A DNA stretch of 64,000 nucleotides from Culex pipiens pallens. Taxonomy: Eukaryota; Arthropoda; Insecta; Diptera; Culicidae. The DNA is taken from NCBI RefSeq assembly GCF_016801865.2, contig NC_068937.1, forward strand, positions 134,304,455 to 134,368,454, in the 5' to 3' direction. The notes under the pieces are model-generated. The model saw only the letters and a program-made list of their open reading frames with translations. It made no database searches and was not told the origin of the DNA. Below, one piece after another: positions 46,101-58,789 of this stretch. Made by a program: the position numbers and the translations under genes. Each line of letters opens with the position of its first letter. Positions within the stretch are counted from its first letter, which is position 1.

Positions 46101-46870
46101 CTCGAGAGAGAAAGCAGCATTTCTGAGTTCATCTCCCGCGAGTTCATCGCAAACTGTGCCAGTGTATGGGTGAACGCAAACGAGAGCGAGCTTTTCCAAC
46201 CCCCTCTTTTTGGTGAGAGAGCGCGGAAAATGGCTCCTCTCTCTCGCATACAACCACCACAACCAGATGACTACTAGATGACATTCCTTTGCACGGCGAA
46301 TGGCATCGCGACGTCGTCGGTGGCGTCGTTTGAGTGCAGGCCTTTTTAGAATTTTCCCTTCTTATTTTTTGTTTATTTAGCAGCCGGGAAATTTCTGCTG
46401 TCGGTTGGGGGTGGCTCTACACACTAGCGTTACGATCGAAAATTGTAATTTATTCAGAAAGGGCTGATTTACTGTTTGAAGGTTGAAAATATATTTTTGT
46501 ATTTCGGTTTAATTTTATTTTGTTTTTTAAAGCTTTGTTGTTTTTTTTTATTTATGTCTCAATATCAATTTCAGTTAAAATTTATTCAGATTTTGATTGA
46601 TTGTCCGAAGCCTTGATTATCCGAAGGTTTGCATGGGACTTATTTTCTTACTTTTAACATTAAATTCGAGTTCATCATCTTCATTTAGGCCGCAATCTTG
46701 GATTTAAAAATTCTAAATCACTTTAAAGTAGTTTAGGAGTCAGTTCAACAATAAAAAATAAGGCAACGAAAAACAATGTTTTTTTTTGTGATTCTATTAC
46801 CCGAAGTTTCGATTTTCCGAAGTGAAATTTTGCTAGGCCTTCGGATAATCGAGTCTGGACTGTACTATGA
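43190..46870. other. Long stretch without a supported gene
   Basis: This is AT-rich DNA with short repeat pieces. A GGTCCGCGGGCC motif near 44033 resembles hAT element ends. Around 45890-46260 CT/GA-rich microsatellites occur. No convincing coding frame was seen. Confidence 0.5.
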
Positions 46871-47493
46871 TTTTTGCCTTTCTCACCATACTGAGGAAAG
46901 GCTATAAAATCACTCGAAAAATGAACTTATTAATTTGACCTCGTAGACCCACCTTCACGTATACATATCGACTCTGAATGAAATTCTGAGCAAATGTCTG
47001 TGTGGATGTGTGTAGGTGGGTGGACAAAAAATTGTCACTCGACTATCTCCGGACTGGATGAACGGATTTTGACCGTATTAATCTCATTCGATTCGTCTTG
47101 GGGTCCCATAGGTCTCTTTTTAAAATCAGCAAGTTTAGTTAAGTACTTCAAAAGTTATGCTTAAAAAACGATTTTGGCGTAAGTCCGGAAGATTGTAAAA
47201 ATTGTGATTTTGGCAAGAAAACCTGTAATGTTATACATTGTCAAAAAGCTTTTAAAAATACTTTTCCAATGAGCCCAAAACATTGAAGATCTGACAACCC
47301 TATCGAAAGTTATTAGCACTTAAGTGTTATTTATACACTTTTTGGAGGCCGGATCTCAGATATTTCAATGAAAATGATGTTCGGGTTCATCCTGCAACTT
47401 GTCGTTAGTTAGATAATCAAAAGACCTTTCACTTTCAAATGAGCCTAAAATATCGAAGACAACAACCTTATCAAAAGTTATTAACACTTAAGT

Positions 47494-49613
47494 CACGGCA
47501 TGTTTTCTAGAACAAACTTCTCAGGAAAAAATAGTCATCGCTACACCCAAAACTGGCAGCGCTAGTACGAGAGAATGATGGTCTCGAGTCGAGAGAATAG
47601 TGGTACCATTCACGGACGCAGAGAACACAGCTCGAGATGGGCGATAGAACTATTCTCTCGAGGTTCATTTGCAAAAAAAGTTCATCCGTCAAACAAAAAA
47701 CCAAAAGTGTCGACAACGGGAATCGAACCAGAGACCTTTGACAAACCAATCCAATGACTTAGCTGCCTCGGCCACCACAGCTTGGTGACCATGGAGAAGT
47801 CAGAAGTCGATGTATGACACTTGTTGGAGATTTATTGATTCAACTAACGAATGAACTCATTTGTTATGATGGTGTGAGTTGGTACCATTATTCTATCGAT
47901 TTTGGCACTGAGCCCTCAATAAATTTTGAGAGAACGATTATCTCGATTCTGAATTTTGGGTGTACTTTCAAATGTGTCTTATAGGAAATTTTCTCAGCTT
48001 TCCAATGCTTCTAAGAGTGAAATGTTTCATCGGGAAATTTCTGAGATATCTCTATTTTAAGTTTTTTTGGTTTTGAATTTCTATATTATTTATTAGAAAC
48101 TTTATACTAACAATTCAGAAAACTTATCAAATGATGTGTTTCATTTGTCATTTACTCATCAAAATGTGCAAAATAAGACAAGAAACAACTTTGTAGAAGG
48201 TTGCAAACCGCTAAACATTTTGAAAATTATGTTTTGTCTGAGTTTTTGAATGTATGGGAATTATTCAGAAATTTAAATGATAAAACAGTGTAAAAATATA
48301 TTTTTTACCATGAATTATTAGATTATTACATAGTTTTGGTGAACACATATCACGTGTCTGTTCTAATTTAGCTTGTTCAACCGAAACTTTGGCAGGTTTG
48401 AGATTGTGAATGGTATTATTGATTTTTAATGAATAAATTTGATATTTTCTTAAACAAACATTAACCAGGAACATAAATACAAATATGATTCAAAATCGAA
48501 AATGTACTACATATTACTGTTGCAAGCTTCAAAAGTCATATTTTCATGAGTTAAAAATAAATATAACATTTTATATAATGTTTACTTTTAAAAATGCACT
48601 TAAAAAGTAGCAATAAAACTCGAGTCTTCCAATTCAGAATGCTGAAAACACCGTCACAAATGTTTTTTGTTCGAACAATATTATTTATCATTTCAACAAA
48701 AAAAAAATTCAAACCGAAACTTCCTTTCCAAACTATTTGAAAAAAAATCAGAAAATAAAACATTTTTAAAAAAGATGAGATTGAAGATTAGAGTCTTATC
48801 AACTTCTAAAATATTGCTAATTCCTTGATTATTTAATACAAAAAAAAACTAAAACAATCATTTTATACAAATGAAAAGTATTTCTCCTAAAGCTTGCAAC
48901 AGCAGTTTGCAGTTCAATTGCGAGTATTAAACATTAACATGTTTTGTATCCATTCAACTGGTTAATGTTTGATTTAGGGAATATGATATTAATCTCCTGT
49001 CTCGTCAGAGGCGCTGGAGCAGAAATCCCACGTTAGAGGAAGGCCATGCCCCGGGGGGCGTAGTGCCAATAGTTTCGTTTCGATATTAATTCATAAAAAT
49101 CTTGAAAAACCTCATCAATATCAAACCTGAAAAAAATCGGTTGTATTAGCTAATTCCAAGCTGGATCAGAGCAGACCGGTGTTATTTGTACACAACAATT
49201 ATGTAATAATCTAGTTGTTCTTGTAAAAATAATATTTTAATGCGGTTTTATGATTTTAATTTCTGAATAAATCCCACATATTCATAAAATCGGTAAAAAC
49301 TTCATTTTCAAAATGTTAAGCGGTTTTCAACCTTCTACAAAGTTGTTTCTTGTCTTACTTTGCACATTTTTATGAGTAAATGACACATGAAACACATCAT
49401 TTGACAAGTTTCCTGGACTGTAATTAAAAAGTTTCCAATAAATGATTAAGGATTTTAAAACAAAAAACTTAAAATATAGATATCTCAGAAATTTCCCGAT
49501 GAAATATTTCGCTCTTAGAAGCATTGGAAAGCTGAGAAAATTTCCTATAAGACACATTTAATAGTAGCGATGACTATTTTTTCTCCTTTAGGTTGCCCAG
49601 AGAACACGCCGTG
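47494..49613. mobile_element. 2.1-kb foldback element with CACGGC ends
   Basis: The left end CACGGCATGTT and the inverse right end AACACGCCGTG bound arms of several hundred bp. Landmarks are ATAGTCATCGCTA and CAGCTTTCCAATGCTTCTAA and their complements. The flanks AAGT and AACT suggest a 4-bp duplication with one change. Confidence 0.75.
47544..47962. mobile_element. 419-bp TA-flanked MITE containing a tRNA-like segment
   Basis: CACCCAAAA and TTTTGGGTG are inverted ends, with TA at 47542-47543 and 47963-47964. The opposite foldback arm reads through the same point without it and so is an empty site. Near 47695-47800, on the minus strand, lie GGTGGCCGAGGCAGCTAAG and GGTTCGATTCCCG, like the A and B boxes of a serine or leucine tRNA. 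Confidence 0.75.
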
Positions 49614-50318
49614 AACTGTTATTTATACACTTTTTGGAGGCTGGATTTCAGATATTGTGATAGAAATATTGTCTGAATCTTCCATGCGAACTATCGTTGA
49701 AAAGGTTTTTTATCAGACCTTGCGATGAGCCAGAAATATTGAAGGTCTGCGAACCCTATCAAAAGTAATGAGTAATAGAGTTGATTTGTTAAACATGTTA
49801 AGGGGGAAAGTTGCTATTTTTACCGAATTATTATTATATTTATTTACCCAGAATGAAAAATATTTATTGAATGTATTGACTTTATGAATGTGAGGAAGGC
49901 ACTAACCACCAAAAGATGGATTAAGAGCGAGTTTTTATAACAATTCGACGAACTTGCTTAAAATTCCACTGTTTTTTTAGTTTCTTCTGGATTAAAAATC
50001 CAGGAGAAATATTTCGAACTGAAAATATGTCTTAATGACCTTCAATAATATCACTCATTAAGTAAAAAAAATGCCAGCACAAATTTGATAAATCCCTCAA
50101 GTAACAAACTGATGCAAACTAATTCCCACGACGATGCTGAGCTGTCACATTCGGGACTTCGACGTGGTTCTGTTCTTCATTGCCATAGTGCAAATAATCG
50201 TCAGTTGAACCACCCCCCGCCGTAAGGACCGCTCGCACCATCAATCACTTGTCACACTGTCAATGTCCAAAGCCCGGATCCGGGTTGAACTGAGAAGAAA
50301 ACATAAGTACCGTCAACC

Positions 50319-50686
50319 GGGGTAAATCGGGACAACTGTTTGGCGAGAATGTGATTAATACTTGATTTTTCAAGTCTGAACATTGACTTCAAAGTTTGAA
50401 ATTTCGTATCGACCCATTTGACGGTTGATGTCCCATATTTGAGGCAGTCCTCTTCCTCAGGGGAGTTTAAGCCATTTGAGCTAATTTGATGACAAGATAA
50501 TATGGTCAGATGAAGCAGCTTAAATAATATTTTTTGATATAAGTATTTCACAATAATTAAGTTAAAATTACTGTGATCAGTTTTATGTGTAAATTTTCAA
50601 TCGAACAACTAACATTTAATTTTCCAAGACAGAAAAGCTACAACCCTGATACAAATCAAGGCTAATGTAGGGAAATTTACCCCGCA
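50319..50686. mobile_element. Possible MITE with GGGGTAAAT ends
   Basis: GGGGTAAAT near the left and ATTTACCCC near the right are complementary. The edges and the target duplication are not resolved. Confidence 0.35.
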
Positions 50687-50985
50687 AAGAAGGCAAAGAA
50701 ACAAGAAACTCTTGCGCGGAAGGATGCTGGCAGTATCAATCAAAGGATAATTCAATTTTGATGCACAGCTGAGCTTCCTCGGTGCGATCGTTATCGGGAG
50801 CTAAATTATGTGCTGGTAAACGATTTTCCGCTCGATTTCGGTGTAATGATGATGAGGATGTCGTTGGGGGAGTCGTAATCGATAATGTTGTTTTTTCTCT
50901 GGTGTGTTGTGATTGACGTTCTGTCAAATTTGGTGCCACAGACAAGCAGATATGATTTGAACTTTATTTTCAAAGCAGGTTTTGC

Positions 50986-51290
50986 CTTCCTGCAAAAAAA
51001 ATAAATAAATAAATAATAATAACTTTTTGAATATTCCTCCTAGACCATTCTTCACGTATACCTCTCGACTGAGAATCAAATTCTGAGCAAATGTCTGTGT
51101 TTGTGTTGGGATTTTGATCAAAAAATGTCACTCGATTATCTCGGCACTGGTTGAACGAATTTTGTCCGGATTTGTTCCATTTGGTCCAGCTTCGAGTCCT
51201 ATGGCTTGGTATTGAAAGTTGTAAAATTTGATTCAGCTGGTCAACAGTTATGCAACCAAACAATTTTGATTTTCAGATTACCCTAATACC
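50986..51290. mobile_element. Truncated GCCTTTCTCAC-family copy
   Basis: The segment around TTCACGTATACCTCTCGACT and CAAATGTCTGTGT matches the interior of 46876-49900 in the same orientation. The right part is missing. Confidence 0.55.
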
Positions 51291-51299
51291 TCTCGCGGA

Positions 51300-52880
51300 T
51301 ATATTTGGAAACTTCCTTTTCAAAGGCTTGCTGGTAGGCTTTTATTTGCCAGTATTCAGGCGTAATCAATCACTGAGCTGATTTATGCACGGTTTGAAAA
51401 AAATATACATCAAATTGCAATAAAAATGACAAATAGCTGTGAGATTCAACTGGTACCTTTATTTTAAAATCATAATTGGCAGCCCTTTCATATTAATGAC
51501 AAATATACGTTTCACCTCTCTAATCCAATGAAACGGTGTTTTCCGGTTAATTCAGCTGGTGGTCGGTTGTTTTGGGTTGTTATTTATAGCATACAATAAA
51601 ATCACGAAAGCTATAAACCAGCAATGGCTATGCCGAGCAAAAAGTAGAATCAAATTCAAAATGAAACAAAATCGTGAAGGTGGAATAAACGCAATGCAAT
51701 GGTTGAATAAGTGATTTTGGTGGATAATTTCACCTAATTAAGGTGACTAGTAATTTGAAGAGTATCTTTTTTGAGCAGAGCAGATACTATACATGAATTC
51801 ACTTCCCTTGAGAAAAGCCTATCGTTTGCGACGCTTAACAAAAAAAAAAAACAACAAATTTCACTCAATCCAAATTGAATCCGTGCGAATCGAGGCATGA
51901 ATGAAAAAAATAAACAACAACAAAAAAGCTGGAATTGGATTTCATCGGATTTTCCCAATTTTATTCCAACCCACCCTTCTCACTTCCACCCCCACACATT
52001 GTGAGTGGGAGTTACAACATTGTAATGATAGTTGGTGTGTGGAGGGGAAGAAAACCAGGAAGGACTAACCTTCAAGGTCATTCACCGCGCAGGTTCGAGA
52101 GGTGGTATTTACGCAGCTTTTCCAAGCAACGACGTCGATTGTTGGTTTTCCCACGAGAACCCACGACTGTACGTCACTTGGCGGAAAATTTGGGAAGGTG
52201 GGGGAGAGGTTTTCCGTTTGGCATTCAGCGCGCGCCGACACGTAGAGGTTCGTTCCGCGAGTAAACGAATTGGTGTTTGTCTGATAATTTGGTAATTTGT
52301 GTTCCTCACTTTGACACCCCCCGCAAGGGTCGTTTACAATTGATGGACGCTCTTGTTGGTATTGGAAATGTCAGTGCGTATGATGGTATTTTGCTGAATA
52401 ACCTTTCTAATCGAAAATTTACTAACAACCAAAAACCGTCTAACTCAAAGTGGAACTTATTTGGGGACACCGTGGAGATTTTCCCTTATCCCCTTAGAAA
52501 GTGGAGCATCAACAGTTTCAAAACCTTTAGCTGGGGTTTTTGTTTGACCGCCCGATGTCGAGCTAACATATTTCGCAGGGACTGTTACAGCTCTTTGTTT
52601 TCATCAGGAAACCACCAGCTGCTGTGACACTCTGACGAGGTTTTCACCATTTTTGAGTTATATCATTGTTTTTTAAACTAAGCAATTATCTAATAAATTT
52701 TCAAAACAATATTTGTTATTTAAGAAATAATTTGTAACAGGTCTTTAAAAAAATTCAAAAACCGTTAATGCGTAAAAAAAATTACCAAATAATAACCAGC
52801 TTGTTGTTCCAATTTCCACCAGCACCTATTTTGCCTACTTATCTCGGCAATCGCTTCTCGCCGTGGCCTCCAACGGTAAG
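51300..52880. other. Stretch without a supported gene
   Basis: The open frames here are short and show no protein-like composition or splice context. No mobile element boundaries were recognised. Confidence 0.5.
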
Positions 52881-52889
52881 CCTGACCAC

Positions 52890-54578
52890 TAGGATGTAAC
52901 AAAACCACACTTTTTTGCGGGCATTTCAGGGGATGATCCCCTAGGTGTACTGAGTCAGAATCTCAAATATGAGCTCGATTGGTTGCGACAGGAGCTGGCG
53001 CTCCGGCTTCAAAGTTTAAATGGGATTTAACCAAGGGGCTGGAAACTCTAATATTACTTAAGAATACTGAGTATACTAACGATATTCCAGTATACTTGTT
53101 AGTATACTAACCGAAAAGCAATAAACTGTTAGTATATTAAGATACTCTCAGTATATTGATTAGTATACTGGCGATATTTAAAGGAAATAATAAGTATACT
53201 AACATATATTTTGATATACTGGTTAACATAATAATTATAGCTCTTAGAGTTTCCAACCCCTTGGATTTAACCCGTAAAATCGGTGCGTTTTGGTTTTTGC
53301 CATTTTTGAGTCCTTCAACGATTTTTGGATTTTTCAAAAACCTCATGAGCTTATAGTTTGTGTTCCAGGGTACAACTTTGCCGAAGACTGCGAAGAGATT
53401 TGACCGCTCTGAAAAATGGTACAGAATTTACAAAATCTTTTCTCTTGTTTTTCTGATAACGTAAAACATGTTCTGGCAACACTCGCTTTTGATGCGCGCT
53501 TTCGGCAAACTATGCAACGCATGCTACGGTACGTCGCGATGCGTCGGCATGTATTTGTCCAGCGTCGTGTTGTTGTTTTTATTGTTGTGATTGTTGAGAA
53601 CGAAAGTTCTTATGGAACTGCAAGCAGATCTCCGGTTGATTCTCAGGGTTCAGTTGGATGCCCAGGCAGAACCGATTCTAAACCTTGCTCGAGTGCCACC
53701 TAACGCGGCTGTCTTGAAAGCGCTTTATAACGCACGGATGTTGTGTGTATTTTGAATATTCCGTATTCCGGAAGATATTTCGAGAGACCCGCATTTTAGT
53801 GAGAGTTTCCACTCGCTTTGTAATCAATCAAAGAGTTATTGTAATTTGGCAATAAAATCGGTCATAAATAAATTAATATACTGCATTGACAACATTAGTA
53901 AATACTATTTTCATACAGCAGAGTTCTCTGGCTAGATATTTTGCGAATTCATTAGACACCAATTGCACTATGCTCGAGCATAGGTTCGCTAACATGCCCC
54001 CCAGCACCACAACTGGTCGCGACAAAAAAAGATCCACACGGGTTAATGACAGGACCAGGTGGGCTTAGAACTAAATCCTGCGAGTCACTGCCAAATAGAA
54101 TACCGGAATCTACGACAGATTAAAAGAACAGCACCGGTGAAAAAATCCTCTGGCACCATCGAAAACATAAGCACAACATCCAAATAAAGCATTTTCTTTC
54201 CATGTGTCAAACTTTGATCGTTGTACGCTGGATGTTTTCTCGCTGCTATAGTTACGACGCCTGGCTCTGGATGCGCGCGTTCAAAGAAAGTGTTGCCAAT
54301 ACTAATCAAACAAATTAATGGCAAAAAGTTTTTTTTATTTTCAAATCATTGTACAAGCAGTACTAATTATCAAATCTCTTCGCAGTCGTCGGCAAAGTTG
54401 TGCCCTGAAACTCAAACTATAAGCTCATGAGGTTTTTGAAAAATCCCATTTAAACTTTAAAGCCGGAGCGCCAGGTCCTGTCGCAACCAATCGAGCTCAT
54501 ATTTGGGATTCTGACTCAGTACACCTAGGGGATCATCCCCTGAAATGCCCACAAAAAGTGTGATTTTGTTACATCCTA
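52890..54578. mobile_element. 1.69-kb non-autonomous element with 8-bp duplication CTGACCAC
   Basis: Inverted ends start TAGGATGTAACAAAA and remain similar for over 150 bp. CTGACCAC flanks both sides (52882-52889 and 54579-54586), as for hAT or P superfamily elements. A MITE lies in the left arm. The unpaired interior (about 53470-54080) is less AT-rich and has short frames without a recognised family. Confidence 0.8.
53031..53264. mobile_element. 234-bp MITE with CCAAGGGG ends and ATTTAA duplication
   Basis: The inverted ends CCAAGGGGCTGGAAACTCTA and their inverse differ at one position. ATTTAA flanks both sides. The interior repeats AGTATACTAAC. Confidence 0.8.
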
Positions 54579-54881
54579 CTGACCACCCAACAACCACAGA
54601 CAAACAGACGTAAACTACACAGAATGTATGGTTGAGTGCTAGCACACAGTTTCAAGCAACTGTCAAACATTTGTGGTGAGTTAAACATTGCTGTGGTAAG
54701 TTCCTGATGATTCAAATTTACCGTTAAATTGTTGATTGTTGGAACTCTTGTCTGTGTCCCATGCGACCCACGCACGGCCCATTCGTTACACGTGTTTGTC
54801 CGAAAATCGTGTCACGCCGAGTAAATGCAAACGATCACGTGTGGGCTTTCGTTTAATGACAACACAGTGCGGGAAGGGTTG

Positions 54882-54904
54882 CCATCATCATCATCATCAT
54901 CATC
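54882..54904. repeat. CAT microsatellite
   Basis: About seven CAT units in a row. Confidence 0.9.
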
Positions 54905-54909
54905 AACGA

Positions 54910-57900
54910 TGCCGTCGTCCCACTAGTACAGCAAGTGAAGAACATTTATTGCCATCATCTACTTGTACCACACACCGAGGGTGGTTGCCAACGTTTCCTG
55001 GGTCTTCAGAAACTTAATGACTTGACAAACCGTCGGTAACCCTTGACATAGTGGGTAAATGACTGATTGCTTGGCGGTTTGACATTTGTGGCGAACAGGG
55101 TTGCCGACATTATTGAAATTTTCATTATAGTTTCTTCCCGGAGAAATGATTAACATCGCGTTGATCCAATGTCTAACTTTTTAAAATATAAAAATCATAA
55201 AATGATCGGATTTGAATTTCCATGAAAAAAATAAATAAAAATGGTGACAACCTGCAGCCGCCATTACGGTTTGCGGTGACGGTCACGCTGACGGGTGTCA
55301 TTTAAAATTCAAATTATTCTTGATTTTTCTTTGCTTTCTCTGGTTTCCCTTTATGGCAAACATATACCAGTGGATTTAAACCAAAGCTCGCGGTGAATAT
55401 TCTTGATTGGCATGGTTTCGTGTGTATACTTAGGTGTGGAGTGTTGGGTTATACAAGCTAGGAACCTAATTATGAATCTGTCAACTTTCGTTGAAACAAT
55501 GACAAGGTTGCTCCTTTGTGATTTTGTTCTTGAGTGTAAAGAGAGCATTCATTCGAAACATAATAGTGACTTATTATATATAGAATTGTAACCTTATTTA
55601 ACGTTTTTGTATAGGTAAATTGAGAATATTATTAATTTGTAAAAATGACAATTTACCAAAATAAACCTACAACACTTATGTGGCTATTGAGTATCATAGT
55701 CCTAGACTAAAGAATTCCCTTCTGAAAAGGAAATTGATAGCACTTAGCAAAACAATAAAGTCAGCAAACCAACAGACCACTTTTCATCCCTTGAGAGATA
55801 TTCTCTCGTGTAAGCTGTGAGCAGATGAATCGCTAGTGTCTGAAAAGGGCTTACGATACCCTAATGGCACAGGCATTTTTGTGCTCTCTTTTCCATGGAG
55901 TTGGGTGGTCACAGCGCTGAAAGTCTTCAATACACAAAAGCTTTAGGGATAGGATGGCATAATAGCAGCAGAATACCGGGATTAAATGCTCGGAACCACA
56001 GACAATTTGACGCAACTTTATTTCACAAAATATTAACAAACATTTTTTATTAAAAAAAAAAAACAAAAACACGTTTTTCAGAGGGTTTACTTTTTTGTAT
56101 TTTGCTCTGTTCCTGGTCCATTATTATTACACTCTCCAAAGGGAGTTACTGGTTTGTACGTGACACACTTATAGTTTCGCTTTCGTTTCTTGTGTTATTT
56201 TCTACAATTATCATCTCGAAAACCGGAAAAACGATGATTGCGAATTATTTCGTTTTGAAGTGATGCTGAGCTGATTTTTTTTTATTTCCAAAGATTCTTT
56301 ATTAGGAGAAATATACCATTTCCAATCAAACACCTATCTTCGTCTTATGGAGAGTTTGATGCTCGATTAAATCTCCAAAAATACTATTCAGGCTATAAAC
56401 TTACCAGCAACAGCACCGCCTCGAGTGAGCACGCAAATGTATGCTACTTACTGGCCAAAAAGATCGAATTCAATGCACTTTTTTTCATAATCATATTTTC
56501 TATTTTGCGAGACCATTTCTCATCATTTTGTTGGCACACACAGTGACACACGCGAGAAACCCTCAAACGCTTAATGAATATCGTAAAAATCAACTTTTCA
56601 CGTTAGTTAGTCACTCACTTGAAAAATAATCTCGAAACATGTAAATAATTAGCAAGCGCCATAAAAAAAACAAACGCGCAAAGTCTTTTGACGTTTGACT
56701 TTTGACTACCCATTCTAATCGAAGGCTGAAGAAAACCGAGCGAGAAGCGAAGGCAAATAAAGAACAAAGGGTGGCCACCAACACCACCAGCAGCGCCTGT
56801 TGGAGTGAGCCAGTGATGCCAGGAAATTTTCTCTATAAATGCTATTGTTCGTGAGTGGTCGCTTAAAATTTCATCAATTTTGGCAGCACTAAGCAGACCC
56901 AAAAGAGCGCTGGAAGTAAAAAAAAAACTAAGCTGAAAATAGAAAAATGGGCGTTGCCCAATGCATTCTCGTTTGATTAGAATACATTTTGGAAATATTT
57001 TTTTCAAATGCTTGTAAAAGGAATAGAATAACTTTTAGGAAAAGTAAAAATAAAAAGAAATGTTCACTAAAAGTTGCTCTACTCGTTGGTGTACTTAGTA
57101 AATTTCAAGAAGCACTCCAGATTATCCAGCATCATTCAAACACGACCGCTTATTAGGCTTAAAATGGGTAAATCTCCGCTACATGTATGTCAGATTTGTA
57201 ATCAGTTTAACGAACATAACAAACTTGCCAAATAAAAACCACAAAAAGTTACATCCTAAAACGAAAAAATTCAACATCCGGCAAAGTCCTACCTCCTTCC
57301 AAAAAAGGAGTCCAATTTTGCGACCGCAGAACGTCAATGTGGTTTATCAACTACTATCTAGCTACTGCCATTGACATGCACGACCACAAAACTCTACAGT
57401 TGAAAAAAAAGTTAGTCTCGTTTGTCGTACGTGGTACTGCATTCTAAATTGTCTTCTACTCGATTGTGGAGTGAGCAAATTTGTATACCACTTCAAACAT
57501 TTCTCAAAACATCAGGGGGTACAAAATCATTCTGAAAAAAATTGTTATAATTTGCGATTGGAATATTGAAAAAGTATGCAAATGTGTAGTAAAAAGCATA
57601 ATTACAATTAAAGAAGTGCTTCGCTTAGAGACGGTGATTTCTAGCGGATTGCAGACTGGATTTCGCCATATATTTATGACGGTTTTCTAATACAGTTTGC
57701 CTAGGAATTGAGAATTGGGAATAATACCCATTTTACCTGTATCGGATTCTCCACACCTTAACAGTCCTCCATTGCCATCTACACCGTAGACTTGGGACAA
57801 GGAAAGAAATTTACAAGATAGGAAGTGGTAATGATCCACTTTTTAAGAGGATAAGGGAAAATCTCCACACGGAAAGAAGGTTTATCGTGAATCTTGCTAA

Positions 57901-58397
57901 ATTTTGGTTAAAAATCCTAAAAAAATTCGCTGTTTTTTCAACCACCATTTTTTTTAGCTGGAAATCCAAAAAAAATTGCTGGATTTGACAGCTGGATCCA
58001 GGTCCTAAAAATGATAAATCTAGCTAAATTTTTAGTAAATTTTACTAATTTGCAAGCTGGAAAAATGCTGTCAGTCTCAAAAGCTGTATGTTTTGAGAAG
58101 GTCTGTTAGCTATTTTAGCGTGCACGATATCCTCAAATAAGTTTCGCTTGAAGTTGGAGGATTTTTGGGAACGTTCAAGGTCTAGGATACGCCCTAAGCA
58201 AGCGTTGTGACCAGTCAGTCAGACAAAAAAGTAAAAAAAAGCACACTAAGAAAAAAATAAATAAAAGAGAAATTGTCAGTTAGAACAGCTGAAAATTACT
58301 TTTCTACGTTAGATTATACTTTTATTTCCAATAAGATTTAAATTCTAACATTCATATTACAATCATCTAATTCTGTATTTCTGTTATTTCCTTTCAG
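54910..58397. other. Long stretch upstream of the choline transporter without a supported gene
   Basis: No coding frame with splice support was seen. The region may contain transporter leader introns and regulatory DNA. Confidence 0.45.
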
Positions 58398-58789
58398 CAT
58401 TGCTCCATTTCCGACAAAAAAAAACAAAACTACGAATTCACCTCCATTTCTCACATACTTGCCCCAGGGGCTGGCCCCTTTTCCACTCCCATTTTCCACA
58501 TTTCCCTCAGCACAATAAACGAAACAATAAAGCCAATGAGTCGTACGGTGTGTTGTGCGTAGAATAGAGTGTATCGTCGCATAAAGTCCGGTGACAAATC
58601 TCGCGTCGTAAAACAAAAACCCATCCTCATTATCTCACCCCATCCTCGTCGTCGTCGTGTGAAATATCAAGCTTTCAGCTTATTTTACGAGCACCGTACA
58701 AAACGTTACAAAGTTTGCACAAACGATCCCCGCGAAAAGAGGAGAGCACCTGAACCAAACTAACTACTGCTGATCATCATCACAGCAAA
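58398..58789 (+). other. Leader region before the choline transporter ATG
   Basis: A strong acceptor (TTATTTCCTTTCAG) ends at 58397. A second acceptor with a CTAAC branch point ends at 58785, five bases before the ATG codon. Either could join an upstream leader exon, so transcript structure here is open. Confidence 0.4.

Larger units (their letters stand above)
46876..49900. mobile_element. GCCTTTCTCAC-family element split by a foldback insertion
   Basis: The ends GCCTTTCTCAC (46876) and GTGAGGAAGGC (49900) are inverted. The body is interrupted at 47494-49613 by another element. Without it the element is about 0.9 kb. No transposase frame was found. Confidence 0.65.

Noticed and set aside
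47695..47800. A serine or leucine tRNA gene
   Set aside because: A and B boxes are present but the acceptor and anticodon stems do not pair, so it is tRNA-derived and not a tRNA gene.
51935..52627. Overlapping frames of 87-116 codons
   Set aside because: They have no protein family, no conserved composition and no usable splice sites.
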